A stretch of 64,000 nucleotides of DNA. Origin: Lentibacillus daqui. Lineage in GTDB: Bacteria; Bacillota; Bacilli; Bacillales; Amphibacillaceae. The translations under genes were made by a program, and so were the position numbers. Below the pieces are notes generated by a model. That model did not search any database. It was not told where the DNA came from and was given only the letters and a program-made list of their open reading frames with translations. The stretch spans positions 1,984,001 to 2,048,000 of the forward strand of contig NZ_CP114176.1 of the NCBI RefSeq assembly GCF_027186265.1, in the 5' to 3' direction. The stretch's first letter is position 1. Every line of letters begins with the position of its first letter. This document shows positions 44,380 through 54,277 of this stretch, one piece after another.

Positions 44380-44943
44380 CTATTCTTTTGCAATCTGGAT
44401 ACGGCTGATTGGCCAATATATCAGACTGGTTGTTCCGACGATCCGATCTTCGGGAATCAATCCCAGGATCCGACTGTCAGTGGAGTTATTACGGTTATCA
44501 CCCAATACCAACAAGTAGCCCTTAGGGATTGTATGGTAAGACCCCGGTAAATCTTCCAATTGAAAATCTCCTGTCAGCACTTCTCCCGGCTGCAGGTTTT
44601 CTTTTTGTTCCTTCAAAAAAGGTTCATCAATCTGCTTTCCATTAATGTATAATACTTCATCCTTTACTGCAACATGCTCCCCTGGCAGGCCAATCACACG
44701 CTTGATAAAATCTTTGCCTTCCGTTGCATGAAAAACAACAATATCAAAGCGTTCCGGTTCGTGTAGACGATAGACAAATTTATTTACAATCATTTGATCC
44801 CGATTATGCAAAGTTGGTTGCATCGATGGACCATCTACAATAATGGGAGCAAAAAAATATGTTCGTACAACTAGTGCGAGTCCAACCGCAAACAATAACG
44901 CCAAAATCCAGTCTAACCACTCGTTTTTCTTCCGTTTGGCCAT
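44380..44943 (-). CDS. lepB: Type I signal peptidase
   Basis: A 187-residue membrane-anchored peptidase that cuts secretory signal peptides outside the membrane. The N-terminus MAKRKKNEWLDW is followed by one transmembrane helix (about 13-33). The catalytic dyad is Ser40 in DGPSMQPTL and Lys81 in FIKRVIGLPG, as in Bacillus Sip enzymes. It lies between rplS and rbgA; the B. subtilis order is rplS-ylqF, so lepB is an extra gene here. Confidence 0.95.
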   Translation of the reverse strand: MAKRKKNEWLDWILALLFAVGLALVVRTYFFAPIIVDGPSMQPTLHNRDQMIVNKFVYRLHEPERFDIVVFHATEGKDFIKRVIGLPGEHVAVKDEVLYINGKQIDEPFLKEQKENLQPGEVLTGDFQLEDLPGSYHTIPKGYLLVLGDNRNNSTDSRILGLIPEDRIVGTTSLIYWPISRIQIAKE

Positions 44944-45030
44944 GATTCCACTTCCCAATTGTCATGAGGAATTTTTGTATTTCCCACCTATTATGTAGCA
45001 TTTTGACTATAATACTTTTGATATTAAAGT

Positions 45031-45061
45031 GAAAAAGAGCTTGCAATAGTACCAAGCTCTC
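45031..45061 (-). terminator. Terminator of rplS
   Basis: AGAGCTTG and CAAGCTCT form an 8-bp stem around nine bases, followed on the minus strand by TTTTTCAC. Confidence 0.85.
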
Positions 45062-45083
45062 TCCCATACAAGTTCCCATATTA

Positions 45084-45428
45084 TTAACGACGCTCTTTGA
45101 TTCGTGCCGCTTTACCACGCAGATTACGAAGATAGTATAGTTTGGCGCGACGTACAATACCACGACGGGAAACTTCAATTTTCGCAATTCGAGGTGAATG
45201 TAATGGGAATGTACGCTCAACACCCACACCGTAAGAAATCTTTCTTACTGTAAATGTTTCACTAATTCCACCGTTTTGACGTTTAATCACGACACCTTCA
45301 AACACCTGGATACGTTCACGATTTCCTTCCACAACCTTAACGTGAACCTTTACAGTGTCACCCGCGCGGAAATCAGGATGATCTGTGCGAAGTTGATCTT
45401 TTGTGATGTCTTCAATAATTTGTTGCAT
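45084..45428 (-). CDS. rplS: 50S ribosomal protein L19
   Basis: A 114-residue L19 with FRAGDTVKVHVKVVEG, GVVIKRQNGGISETFTVRKIS (in part) and the conserved SPRIAKIEV end. It sits at the 30S-50S interface. It has its own promoter and a leader RNA, and it follows trmD. Confidence 0.98.
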   Translation of the reverse strand: MQQIIEDITKDQLRTDHPDFRAGDTVKVHVKVVEGNRERIQVFEGVVIKRQNGGISETFTVRKISYGVGVERTFPLHSPRIAKIEVSRRGIVRRAKLYYLRNLRGKAARIKERR

Positions 45429-45518
45429 CCTACTTCACTCCTTCCAAACCAATGCTCATGTCTCACTATGTGGCAGCGGAACATCGTTTATCCAGCTTAA
45501 GTATGTAACTTAAGCACA
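45429..45518 (-). ncRNA. L19 leader RNA (ribosomal protein leader)
   Basis: The ~90 bases before rplS start at the predicted transcription start and begin with a GCTTAAG...CTTAAGC hairpin. A segment GATGTTCCGCTGCC and an ATTGGTTTGGAAGGAG ribosome site follow. This resembles the L19 leader family of Firmicutes (an autoregulatory cis element) as I remember it. A covariance search would be needed to be sure. Confidence 0.6.
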
Positions 45519-45524
45519 ACAATT

Positions 45525-45553
45525 AATATACCATAATGGCCATAAGAGTTCAA
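45525..45553 (-). promoter_or_regulatory. Sigma-A promoter of rplS
   Basis: On the minus strand TTGAAC, a 17-base spacer and TATATT, about 100 bases before rplS. Confidence 0.75.
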
Positions 45554-45586
45554 CTGCTTTCATCATATTTGTTCCAGAGATGGCAT

Positions 45587-46327
45587 CTATTCATGATTGG
45601 AACGTTTTATCTCTTCCAAAATTTCCCGATCATTTTGTGACAACTCCTGCTGGTCAATCAATTCTTTCCTCCGCTCATACGTACGTTTTAAAGATTCTTT
45701 TTTGCGCCATCGCTCAACCTTCGCATGATTGCCCGATAAAAGCACATCCGGAACCTTCATGCCGCGAAAATCAGCTGGACGGGTATAATGCGGATGTTCC
45801 AGCAAACCAGTAGAAAAAGAATCGGCTGGGGCTGAATCTTTATTGCCCAGTACATCTGGCAACAGGCGGACAACACTATCAATGACAACCATCGCACCTA
45901 GCTCTCCCCCGGTTAATACATAGTCGCCAATGGAAATCTCATCAGTTACAAGATATTCTCTAATCCGCTCATCGTAGCCTTCATAATGACCGCAAATAAA
46001 TACCAGATGATCCTCTGTTGCCAACTCCTCCGCCTTTTCCTGATGATATGGTTCTCCCTGTGGACACGTCAAAATAACCCGGGGATTTGTGGTTACATTC
46101 TCTGTGACAGAAGCAACCGCATCAAACACTGGCTGTGGAGTAAGTACCATACCTGCGCCACCACCATATGGATAATCATCCACCTTGCCATGTTTATTTT
46201 CGGTAAAATCACGAAAATTGATTAGATTATAACTGAATTTCCCCTTCTCCTGGGCTTTTTTTAAAATAGAGGAATTAAAAATGTTTGCAATCATTTCTGG
46301 AAATAGTGTTAAGACATCAATATGCAT
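45587..46327 (-). CDS. trmD: tRNA (guanine-37-N1) methyltransferase
   Basis: A 246-residue SPOUT-class methyltransferase acting on G37 of tRNAs, which prevents frameshifting. The start MHIDVLTLFPEMI and the knot motif FICGHYEGYDERI are intact, as are SIGDYVLTGGE and LEHPHYTRP. It shares one base with the end of rimM, indicating coupling. Confidence 0.98.
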   Translation of the reverse strand: MHIDVLTLFPEMIANIFNSSILKKAQEKGKFSYNLINFRDFTENKHGKVDDYPYGGGAGMVLTPQPVFDAVASVTENVTTNPRVILTCPQGEPYHQEKAEELATEDHLVFICGHYEGYDERIREYLVTDEISIGDYVLTGGELGAMVVIDSVVRLLPDVLGNKDSAPADSFSTGLLEHPHYTRPADFRGMKVPDVLLSGNHAKVERWRKKESLKRTYERRKELIDQQELSQNDREILEEIKRSNHE

Positions 46328-46836
46328 CAGTCAAGCAATCCTTCCATTGGTTCGATTACCACTTTTTTCTCATCTGTATCCACCGCTTTTACCACATCTT
46401 CAATATACGGAATTAATACTTCTTTTTCATTAGCCTTTTGTACAACCCAGACATCATTAGCGCCGGGGGCTAGAATTTCTTTGATAGTACCTACCTTTTC
46501 CCCGCTGTTTGTATAGACATCACAGCCAATAATTTCATGATAGTAGTACGCATCTTCTTCCAACTCGGTTAGCTGTTCCTCCGATATTGTCAAATATGCT
46601 CCTTTAAAATGTTCGACATCATTTATGTTGTCATATCGTTCAAAGTGAATAAGATCAAACCCTTTATGCACCCGATGACCATCGATAACCAGTGGCAGGA
46701 AATCCCCATTTTCCATGACATAAAGCGTTTCACCAATCGCAAAGCGTTCCGCAAAATCAGTAATTCGTTTTACTTTTACTTCACCACGAACTCCATGCGT
46801 ATTGACGATTTTTCCGACATTATACATTTGTTCCAT
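46327..46836 (-). CDS. rimM: 16S rRNA processing protein RimM
   Basis: A 169-residue 30S maturation factor with the NTHGVRGEVKV motif in the N-terminal barrel and a C-terminal PRC-barrel (YYYHEIIGCDVY, ILAPGANDVWVV). It is translationally linked to trmD. Confidence 0.96.
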   Translation of the reverse strand: MEQMYNVGKIVNTHGVRGEVKVKRITDFAERFAIGETLYVMENGDFLPLVIDGHRVHKGFDLIHFERYDNINDVEHFKGAYLTISEEQLTELEEDAYYYHEIIGCDVYTNSGEKVGTIKEILAPGANDVWVVQKANEKEVLIPYIEDVVKAVDTDEKKVVIEPMEGLLD

Positions 46837-46850
46837 TATTTCACCACCTG

Positions 46851-47240
46851 CTATTCGTCAATTCGAACGACAACACCATCTTTTATGATAATTGCCCGCT
46901 CATCCATGATCTCATTCCAATGCGTTCCAACATCTACCTCAACAAGAGCTTCAACTTCCTTTTCGACAATTTCACTGCCAATTTCCAGCATGTCCAACTG
47001 CTCTATTTTAAACTCCAACAACTTCATTTTTTCTTTCCGATTTTTAATTTCCTGCTGAAAACGAGCAGCAACCTCTTGTTTGGAAACACCTGATTTATTT
47101 TGTAACTTTCGTTGTTCAAACAATAGCTGTTGACACTCTTGTTCAAGCCGCATTTTATGATGATTAAAATTCATTTGTAGCTTGGCCTTGCTTTTCTCTG
47201 TAACAATTTGTTTAATTAAAACCTTTTTGATGATTTTCAT
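46851..47240 (-). CDS. ylqD: YlqD family protein
   Basis: A protein of about 129 residues from ATG 47240 (MKIIKKVLIKQIV), which follows GAGGAAC; the twelve codons before it are not conserved. The middle is a charged, Gln-rich stretch likely to be coiled coil, and the C-terminus is a beta-rich segment ending AIIIKDGVVVRIDE. It corresponds to YlqD, found between khpA (ylqC) and rimM in Bacillaceae; the function is unknown. Confidence 0.85.
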   Translation of the reverse strand: MKIIKKVLIKQIVTEKSKAKLQMNFNHHKMRLEQECQQLLFEQRKLQNKSGVSKQEVAARFQQEIKNRKEKMKLLEFKIEQLDMLEIGSEIVEKEVEALVEVDVGTHWNEIMDERAIIIKDGVVVRIDE

Positions 47241-47323
47241 ATCTGTTCCTCGCTCTCTGAAACGATCTGAAAACAAACAATGTTATAGTGAAAAAGGGAA
47301 AGGGTATCCGTCTCCCTCTCCCT

Positions 47324-47551
47324 TTACATAATATCCAAATAAATTCGTTTGTTCGTGTCTGTCCGTGCCGCATAAACAAGCGTACGGATCGCTTTGGCAA
47401 TACGACCGTTCTTGCCGATCACCTTGCCGACATCTTCCTGATTGACGGTCAAATGGTAAACAATCTTGGCTTCCTCTTTTGTTTCCGTCACGCTGATATC
47501 ATCCGGATGATCGACAAGTGGTGTCACAATGGATTCAATTAAGGCTTTCAT
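47324..47551 (-). CDS. khpA: KH-domain RNA-binding protein KhpA (YlqC)
   Basis: A 75-residue single KH domain with the loop VIGKNGRIAKAIR. Relatives bind small RNAs and form a pair with KhpB (Jag) in Gram-positive bacteria. It begins 17 bases after rpsP and belongs to its transcript. Confidence 0.94.
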   Translation of the reverse strand: MKALIESIVTPLVDHPDDISVTETKEEAKIVYHLTVNQEDVGKVIGKNGRIAKAIRTLVYAARTDTNKRIYLDIM

Positions 47552-47568
47552 GGTATCACACTACCTTA

Positions 47569-47838
47569 TTATTGATTTTTTTGGTCGTGAAATTTCTTCA
47601 TGATGCCTTCTTTTGAGAACAGGTTACGCACTGTATCACTTGGTTGCGCACCATTTGTCATCCAGCTAAGCGCTTTTTCTTCGTCAATCTTAACTTCAAC
47701 CGGTTTGGCTACCGGATTATACGTGCCAATTTGTTCAATTTGCCGACCGTTACGAGGAGAACGAGAATCGGCTACAACAATACGATAGAAAGGATTTCGT
47801 TTTGAACCCATACGTTTTAAACGAATCTTAACAGCCAT
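47569..47838 (-). CDS. rpsP: 30S ribosomal protein S16
   Basis: An 89-residue S16 with MAVKIRLKRMGSKRNPFYRIV and IGTYNP motifs. It is an early-assembling protein of the 30S subunit, and it has its own promoter after ffh. Confidence 0.98.
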   Translation of the reverse strand: MAVKIRLKRMGSKRNPFYRIVVADSRSPRNGRQIEQIGTYNPVAKPVEVKIDEEKALSWMTNGAQPSDTVRNLFSKEGIMKKFHDQKNQ

Positions 47839-47879
47839 GTTTTTTTACACCTCCAATAAAATGTTCATCACAAGTTTAG

Positions 47880-47908
47880 ATTCTAACAGAAAGTTTTTAG
47901 TCTGTAAA
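47880..47908 (-). promoter_or_regulatory. Sigma-A promoter of rpsP
   Basis: On the minus strand TTTACA, a 17-base spacer and TAGAAT, about 40 bases before rpsP. Confidence 0.65.
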
Positions 47909-47967
47909 GGGTTTTTCCATTACATGTTGAATCCGTTTAGGTAATCCGGGCGCCTCCGCTTTTGAGC

Positions 47968-49311
47968 TTACATAAACGGAAACTTCATACCTTTGCCTTT
48001 TTTTCCTTTTTGCGCATTGGTCATTTGCTTCATCATTTTCTTCATTTCACTGAATTGTTTGAGCAGGCGGTTAACTTGGGAAACGGATGTGCCGGAGCCT
48101 TTGGCAATTCGCTTCTTGCGGCTTGCATTCATAATGGCAGGTTCTTGCCGTTCTTTTTTGGTCATTGATTGAATGATCGCTTCCACCTGAGTAAGCTGAC
48201 TCTCATCGATTTGGGCATTTTTCAAACCTTTCATTTTCCCTGCTCCAGGAAGCATCGAAAGCAAGTCTTCCAGTGGTCCCATTTTTTTTACTTCGCCCAT
48301 TTGTTCGAGGAAGTCATCAAAAGTAAAGGACATGGAACGCATCTTTTCTTCCAATTCCTTTGCCTGTTTCTCATCAACATTTGTTTGCGCTTTTTCGATT
48401 AAGGTGAGCACATCACCCATACCAAGAATTCTTGATGCCATACGTTCCGGATGAAATGCCTCTAATTGATCCAGCTTTTCGCCCATCCCGGCAAATTTAA
48501 TCGGTTTATCGGTTACCGCCTTAATCGATAAAGCAGCACCACCTCGAGTATCTCCATCAAGCTTGGTTAACACAACACCGGAAATATCCAATTGTTCATT
48601 AAAACTTTCAGCTACATTTACGGCATCTTGTCCGGTCATTGCATCCACTACAAGAAAAATCTCATCCGGTTTGACCGACTGTTTGATTTGCTGCAATTCA
48701 TCCATTAGCTCGTTATCCACATGCAACCGTCCGGCGGTATCAATAATCACATAATCCTGGTGATCTTGCTTTGCCTGATCAATCGCTTTTGTAACAATAT
48801 CAACCGGATTTGCCTCGGTTCCCATGGAAAATACCGGCATATTTAATTGCGTACCCAACGTTTCCAGCTGCTTGATCGCCGCCGGGCGGTACACATCACA
48901 AGCAACCAATAATGGATTACGATTGTGTTTTTTTCGTAATAGATTGGCAAGCTTGCCGGTCGTTGTCGTTTTACCGGCACCTTGCAAACCAACCATCATA
49001 ATAACTGTAGGTGATTTCTCAGCCACAGCAATCTTGCTTTGCTCTCCACCCATCAGTTCAGTCAATTCTTCCTTTACGACCTTAATAACCTGCTGACCGG
49101 GTGTCAGGCTATCCATTACTTCCTGCCCGATTGCACGTTCCTTGATCCGTTTAATTAAATCTTTAACCACTTTGAAATTGACATCAGCTTCCAGTAAAGC
49201 AAGACGAACTTCGCGTGTCATTTCTTTAACATCTTGCTCACTTACTTTACCTTTACCTGTTATTTTCTTTATTGTCTTTTGCAGGCGGTCGGAAAGTCCT
49301 TCAAATGCCAT
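47968..49311 (-). CDS. ffh: Signal recognition particle protein Ffh
   Basis: A 447-residue SRP54 GTPase. NG domain: GLQGAGKTT, DTAGRLH and TKLDGDTRGG. C-terminal methionine-rich M domain (MRSMSFTFDDFLEQM onward) binds SRP RNA and signal sequences, ending in a Lys/Gly tail. It works with FtsY, encoded just upstream with ylxM between. Confidence 0.98.
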   Translation of the reverse strand: MAFEGLSDRLQKTIKKITGKGKVSEQDVKEMTREVRLALLEADVNFKVVKDLIKRIKERAIGQEVMDSLTPGQQVIKVVKEELTELMGGEQSKIAVAEKSPTVIMMVGLQGAGKTTTTGKLANLLRKKHNRNPLLVACDVYRPAAIKQLETLGTQLNMPVFSMGTEANPVDIVTKAIDQAKQDHQDYVIIDTAGRLHVDNELMDELQQIKQSVKPDEIFLVVDAMTGQDAVNVAESFNEQLDISGVVLTKLDGDTRGGAALSIKAVTDKPIKFAGMGEKLDQLEAFHPERMASRILGMGDVLTLIEKAQTNVDEKQAKELEEKMRSMSFTFDDFLEQMGEVKKMGPLEDLLSMLPGAGKMKGLKNAQIDESQLTQVEAIIQSMTKKERQEPAIMNASRKKRIAKGSGTSVSQVNRLLKQFSEMKKMMKQMTNAQKGKKGKGMKFPFM

Positions 49312-49324
49312 AGAAGGTGTCCCC

Positions 49325-49642
49325 CTAATCTAATTCTTTTAATTGTTTAACAATGTCCAAAACAGACTTTTCTTTTGTTGTATGTTCCAATTTATCCAGC
49401 AGTTTTGCGCGCTGCTCGAATTTTTCATATAAATGTAATTTCTTTTCATAGGTTTCAAGCATCGTCTCAGTCCGTTTAATATTATCATATACAGCTTGTC
49501 GAGACACTTGGGACAGTTCGGAGATTTCACCTAATGAATAGTCTTCCAAATAATACATATCCATATAACTTTGTTGTTTAGGGGTTAATAATGCCTGATA
49601 AAAATCAAATAAATAATTGATGCGTGTCGTCTTTTCCAACAA
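49325..49642 (-). CDS. ylxM: YlxM/UPF0122 helix-turn-helix protein
   Basis: About 105 residues, likely from TTG 49642 (LLEKTTRINYLFDFYQ). A sigma-70 region 4-like helix-turn-helix is seen in YSLGEISELSQVSRQAVYDNIKR. In Firmicutes and streptococci YlxM interacts with the SRP pathway; here it directly precedes ffh (13 bases). Confidence 0.92.
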   Translation of the reverse strand: MLEKTTRINYLFDFYQALLTPKQQSYMDMYYLEDYSLGEISELSQVSRQAVYDNIKRTETMLETYEKKLHLYEKFEQRAKLLDKLEHTTKEKSVLDIVKQLKELD

Positions 49643-49693
49643 TCTGGATCTCACCCCTTGTTAAGTGCTTTCACTTTACAATCTATACTACCA

Positions 49694-50689
49694 TTACTCG
49701 CTCTCTTCTTCAAGCAAATCCGCAAACAAACCATAAACAAAAGCGTTGGCATCGAATGCTTGTAAATCATCTACCTGCTCACCCAACCCCACATATTTCA
49801 CCGGGATATGCAATTCATGCCGAATGGCCAGAACAATCCCGCCTTTGGCTGTACCATCAAGCTTCGTCAGCACAATGCCGGATACATCTGTGCTTTGAGA
49901 AAATGTTTTAGCCTGACTCATGGCATTTTGTCCGGTTGTTGCATCCAATACCAGCAATACTTCATGCGGCGCACCGGGCACTTCTTTTTCAATGACTCTT
50001 TTTACTTTGGCAAGTTCATTCATTAAGTTGACTTTGTTTTGCAACCGTCCCGCCGTATCACAAATAAGAACATCCGCTTTTCGTGATTTGGCTGCTTTAA
50101 TACCATCGAAAATGACTGCCGCCGGATCGCTGCCGGCATTTTGCTTAATGACATCGACGTCGGCTCGCTTGCCCCATTCCTCCAACTGTTCAATTGCCCC
50201 GGCTCGGAAAGTATCCCCGGCTGCCAGGATTACCTTTTTTCCATCCTGTTTTAATTGATAGGCAAGCTTGCCAATTGACGTCGTTTTACCAACCCCATTG
50301 ACACCTACGACCAGAATAACCGTTAATTCCCCTTCTTGCAGGTTAAGTCCCTCGATTTCGTCATCTTCCTCACCATAATAGATATCGACAAGCTTCTCGG
50401 AAATGACTTCTTTTACTTCTTTGGTATCTTTGATGTTTTGCCGCTTTACTTCCATTTTCAATTCATCAATCAAATCCAGCACGGTCGTCACACCAACATC
50501 GGCAGCTATCAACACTTCCTCCAGCTCTTCAAAAAAATCTTCATCCACTTTCCGATAACGGGCAATTAAATCGTTTATTTTTCCGGAAAATGAACCGCGC
50601 GTCTTTTTCATTCCTTCTTTATACTTCGTTGACACTTCTTCTGTATCACTTTGTTTGAATTTCTTTTTCAATGAATCCATGAAACCCAT
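49694..50689 (-). CDS. ftsY: SRP receptor FtsY
   Basis: A 331-residue receptor GTPase. A short charged N-terminus is followed by the NG domain with GVNGVGKTTSIGKLA, DTAGRLQNK and TKLDGTAKGG. It docks the SRP-ribosome complex at the membrane. It follows smc by 15 bases. Confidence 0.98.
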   Translation of the reverse strand: MGFMDSLKKKFKQSDTEEVSTKYKEGMKKTRGSFSGKINDLIARYRKVDEDFFEELEEVLIAADVGVTTVLDLIDELKMEVKRQNIKDTKEVKEVISEKLVDIYYGEEDDEIEGLNLQEGELTVILVVGVNGVGKTTSIGKLAYQLKQDGKKVILAAGDTFRAGAIEQLEEWGKRADVDVIKQNAGSDPAAVIFDGIKAAKSRKADVLICDTAGRLQNKVNLMNELAKVKRVIEKEVPGAPHEVLLVLDATTGQNAMSQAKTFSQSTDVSGIVLTKLDGTAKGGIVLAIRHELHIPVKYVGLGEQVDDLQAFDANAFVYGLFADLLEEESE

Positions 50690-50704
50690 CGTTCACACAT
50701 CCCT

Positions 50705-53700
50705 TTATGTCGTAATTAATTCCTCGGTATCTTCCATTCGAACCGATACCAATCGGGAAACACCTGATTCCTGCATCGTCACCCCATACAAGACGTCCGC
50801 TTCCTCCATCGTACCTTTTCGGTGGGTAATTACAATGAATTGTGTTTGTTTACTATACATTTTTACATATTTGGCAAACCGGACGACATTCGCTTCGTCG
50901 AGAGCGGCTTCTACTTCATCAAGCACACAAAATGGTACCGGCCGCACACGTAAAATCGCAAACAATAAAGCAATTGCGGTCAAGGCGCGTTCACCACCGG
51001 ATAACAAGCCAAGATGCTGTAACTTTTTACCTGGAGGCTCGGCGATGATATCAACCCCCGTATCAAGCAAATTTTTCGGATCGGTTAATTTTAAAGCAGC
51101 TCGTCCGCCACCGAATAATTCTTTGAATACGGTCGTAAATTCCACTTGAATTTGTGAAAAAGTAGTTGAAAAACGATTTTCCATTTCTGCATCCATTTCA
51201 GCGATCACTTGGTACAGAGTTTGTTTTGCTTCAACCAAATCATTTTTCTGTTCCGATAAGAAATCGTACCGTTCTGAAATACGCTCATATTCTTCAATCG
51301 CTCCCAGGTTTACATTACCCAAGCGATCAATCGATTGTTTTAACTGTTCCACACGCTCGTTGGCCTTTGTTGTATCCGCAGCCTTCTTATATGTTTGTTT
51401 GGCGCGTTCAAATGTAAGTGTATATTCTGTCTGCAAACGGGACAGCCGATTTTCCAGTTCCACATCCAACCGGTTTGCTTTAACCTCTTTTTCCTGGATT
51501 GTAGTTACAAACGCTTGTTGGTGTTTATTTGCTTCTTTTATTTCCCGTTCCTGATCCTGAATCCATTGGGTACGTCCGGTGCGATCCGTTCGCATTTCCT
51601 GGATCTTTTCCGTGATTTGTCCTTTTTCATCCTGTTTTTCCTGAATATGCTGATCTATTTCTTCTTCAGTCATATCACTTTCATTTAAATCTGTTAACTC
51701 GGCCAGTTTGGTTGTATACAGGTCGTTTTGTTCGGTTAGTTCCTGTAATTGTTTATTACATGAGGTGGTTTTTTCACGTTGGCTTTTCAGACGTTCCTCC
51801 TGCTCGGCAAGGCTTACTTGATAGGCATGATAACGTGTAAGCATTTGTTCCTGGTTTTCCCGAAAAGCTGCGTCCTGTTCGGTTAGTTCATCAATTTGCT
51901 GCTGGGTAGTGGTTAATTGGTGCTCGATTTTTGTTAGTTCATCGGATAAGACTGTTTCCCGTTGCTTGAGCTGATCAACGTCTTGGTCAAATTGGCGTTT
52001 ATCCTGATCATACATCGTCAAATTCTCATTTAATGACGCTTGTTTTAGCTCTATTTCTCTTGATTCTGCCTGGATATCCTGTAACGCTTTTCGCCCGCTT
52101 TCCAGTTGTTTTCTCCCTGTCTCCAGTTCTGTTTCCAATTGTTCAACCGTCTGTTTTTCTTTTTTTACACCGGATGCAAACGCCGTTGTCCGCTGTTGAA
52201 ACTCCTCAAGCTTTTGCGTTAATTCCTGTAAATCTTTCTCCCTTGTAAACAAGGATTGATTCGTTTTCTTTTGCGCCCCGCCAGACATTGAACCACCTGG
52301 GTTAACCACGTCTCCTTCCAGGGTAACCACTCTGAATTTTCTCATGGCAACTTTGGCAATTTCATTTGCGTCTTTTAATGTTTTAGCTATTAATACATGC
52401 CCCATTAAATGTCGAACCGCTTTTTGATAAGCCTGATTACAAGAAACCAGATCAGCTGCAACGCCCACATATCCCTGATGTTGTTTTACCTTTGCCAATA
52501 AATCTGAAGCGATGTATCTCGGCTGAATGGAAGCTAGCGGCAAAAAGGTGGCACGTCCCTTGTTGGTCTGTTTCAACCAGGCAATGGCTTTTCTTGCAGC
52601 AACATCATCTGCAACCACAATATGCTGCGCCTGTCCACCAAGCACCGTTTCGATTGCCGTTAGATAATTTTTGGGCACATCAACCAATTCAATGACGGCA
52701 CCATAGATCATATCAAGCTTTTGTTCTTCCCGTGCCTTTAAAACCGCCTTTACACCATTAAAAAATCCTTGAAAATCCTCTTTCATTTCTTCAAGCATTT
52801 CTTTTTTGGACTTTAATTTTTCAATGTACTGATAGCCTTGGTAAAGTTTTGTCTGTGACTCTTGGAAATGGCTTCGTGCTCGTTCCAAATTATTTTTTAT
52901 TGTTTGAATGGACGCTTCTTTATTCTGAACGTCCTGTTGTTTTTGTTGAAGGATATGGTTGATCTCCTGCTGCTTGTTAGCTAAATTTTCTCTGGCTGCT
53001 AAAAGATCAGCAAATTTTTCCGCCTGTTTTTCTTTTTTTACATTAATTTGCTGCAGTTGTTGCTGTATGGAATGTTTTTCATTCCGTTTTGCTGCCTGAT
53101 CATTAAGACACTCAATATAATCGGCTTTTAATCCTTCAATTTTTTCGGCAATATTTTCTTCTTCCATGTTTAATTGTTTTTCAAGTTGTTCAGCTTTTTG
53201 CTTTGTTTCCGCATGTTGGTTTGTCAGCTCTTTTAGTTTCTGCTTTTCCGCTGTCAATTGTTCTGCTATTTTTTTTATACGTTCGACTGTTTCCTGCTGC
53301 TGTGTTTCCAATTCTGCCTTGTTTTCCGTGAAATGCTTGGTTCGTTCATTGAGGAGCTGTTTTTTTCCCTCAAATTGTTCCAGCTCTTGGGTGATAGATA
53401 ACAGTGATGATTGGAATACCTCAATCCGTTCATCCAAATCTGCAATGTAATTCCTTTCATCTTCCACTTTTGCTTCTTTTTGCTGAATCTCTGTTGTTAA
53501 AGCTACTTCCTTTCGTTTTTCATTTTCAATTTCAGCAAGTAGCGCTTTCCATTCTCCATGTAATTGCTCAATTTCCGCAATGAGCAGGGAAATTTCCTGT
53601 TCTTTTAATTGCTCTTTTTGTTCCAGATATGTCTGTGCCGTGCTTGCTTGCTCCTGTAACGGTTCCATTTGTTGTTGTATTTCATGAATAATATCTTCTA

Positions 53701-54277
53701 CGCGATTTAAGTTTTCCTGCGTTTCAGCTAATTTATATTCGGCTTTCTTTTTTCGCTGTTTATATTTTAATACTCCTGCCGCTTCTTCAAAAATAGTCCG
53801 GCGTTCCTCAGCTTTGGAGCTTAAGATTTCCTCCACCTTGCCTTGGCTAATAATCGAAAAAGCCTCCCTGCCAAGCCCGGAGTCCATAAATAAATCAACA
53901 ATATCCTTTAAGCGACAGGCTTGCTTATTGATATAAAATTCGCTGTCCCCTGACCGATAAACACGGCGCATCACACTAACCTCATCATAATCAAGTGGTA
54001 ACGTTTGATCAGCGTTATCCAGCACCAGGGTGACTTCAGCAACATTCAACGGTTTTCTTGTGTCACTGCCTTGAAAGATAATATCTTCCATCTTCGAGCC
54101 ACGCAAAGATTTGGCGGATTGTTCCCCAAGCACCCAGCGAAGGGCATCGGTGATATTGCTTTTGCCGCTTCCATTCGGTCCAACCACCGCTGTTACGCCC
54201 GGGACAAAATCAACATTGATCCGTTCCGCAAAAGATTTAAAACCAACACTTTCCAACCGTTTTAAATACATAGTCAT
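50705..54277 (-). CDS. smc: Chromosome partition protein Smc
   Basis: A 1190-residue condensin ATPase. The Walker A GPNGSGKS is at residues 33-40, there are two long coiled coils (about 170-500 and 670-1010), a hinge in the middle (LIELVDVPKNYLTAIETVLG), the signature LLSGGERALTAIALL and Walker B FCVLDEVEAALDE. It partners ScpA/ScpB to organise newly replicated DNA. The usual link to rnc is interrupted by a plus-strand gene. Confidence 0.98.
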   Translation of the reverse strand: MTMYLKRLESVGFKSFAERINVDFVPGVTAVVGPNGSGKSNITDALRWVLGEQSAKSLRGSKMEDIIFQGSDTRKPLNVAEVTLVLDNADQTLPLDYDEVSVMRRVYRSGDSEFYINKQACRLKDIVDLFMDSGLGREAFSIISQGKVEEILSSKAEERRTIFEEAAGVLKYKQRKKKAEYKLAETQENLNRVEDIIHEIQQQMEPLQEQASTAQTYLEQKEQLKEQEISLLIAEIEQLHGEWKALLAEIENEKRKEVALTTEIQQKEAKVEDERNYIADLDERIEVFQSSLLSITQELEQFEGKKQLLNERTKHFTENKAELETQQQETVERIKKIAEQLTAEKQKLKELTNQHAETKQKAEQLEKQLNMEEENIAEKIEGLKADYIECLNDQAAKRNEKHSIQQQLQQINVKKEKQAEKFADLLAARENLANKQQEINHILQQKQQDVQNKEASIQTIKNNLERARSHFQESQTKLYQGYQYIEKLKSKKEMLEEMKEDFQGFFNGVKAVLKAREEQKLDMIYGAVIELVDVPKNYLTAIETVLGGQAQHIVVADDVAARKAIAWLKQTNKGRATFLPLASIQPRYIASDLLAKVKQHQGYVGVAADLVSCNQAYQKAVRHLMGHVLIAKTLKDANEIAKVAMRKFRVVTLEGDVVNPGGSMSGGAQKKTNQSLFTREKDLQELTQKLEEFQQRTTAFASGVKKEKQTVEQLETELETGRKQLESGRKALQDIQAESREIELKQASLNENLTMYDQDKRQFDQDVDQLKQRETVLSDELTKIEHQLTTTQQQIDELTEQDAAFRENQEQMLTRYHAYQVSLAEQEERLKSQREKTTSCNKQLQELTEQNDLYTTKLAELTDLNESDMTEEEIDQHIQEKQDEKGQITEKIQEMRTDRTGRTQWIQDQEREIKEANKHQQAFVTTIQEKEVKANRLDVELENRLSRLQTEYTLTFERAKQTYKKAADTTKANERVEQLKQSIDRLGNVNLGAIEEYERISERYDFLSEQKNDLVEAKQTLYQVIAEMDAEMENRFSTTFSQIQVEFTTVFKELFGGGRAALKLTDPKNLLDTGVDIIAEPPGKKLQHLGLLSGGERALTAIALLFAILRVRPVPFCVLDEVEAALDEANVVRFAKYVKMYSKQTQFIVITHRKGTMEEADVLYGVTMQESGVSRLVSVRMEDTEELITT

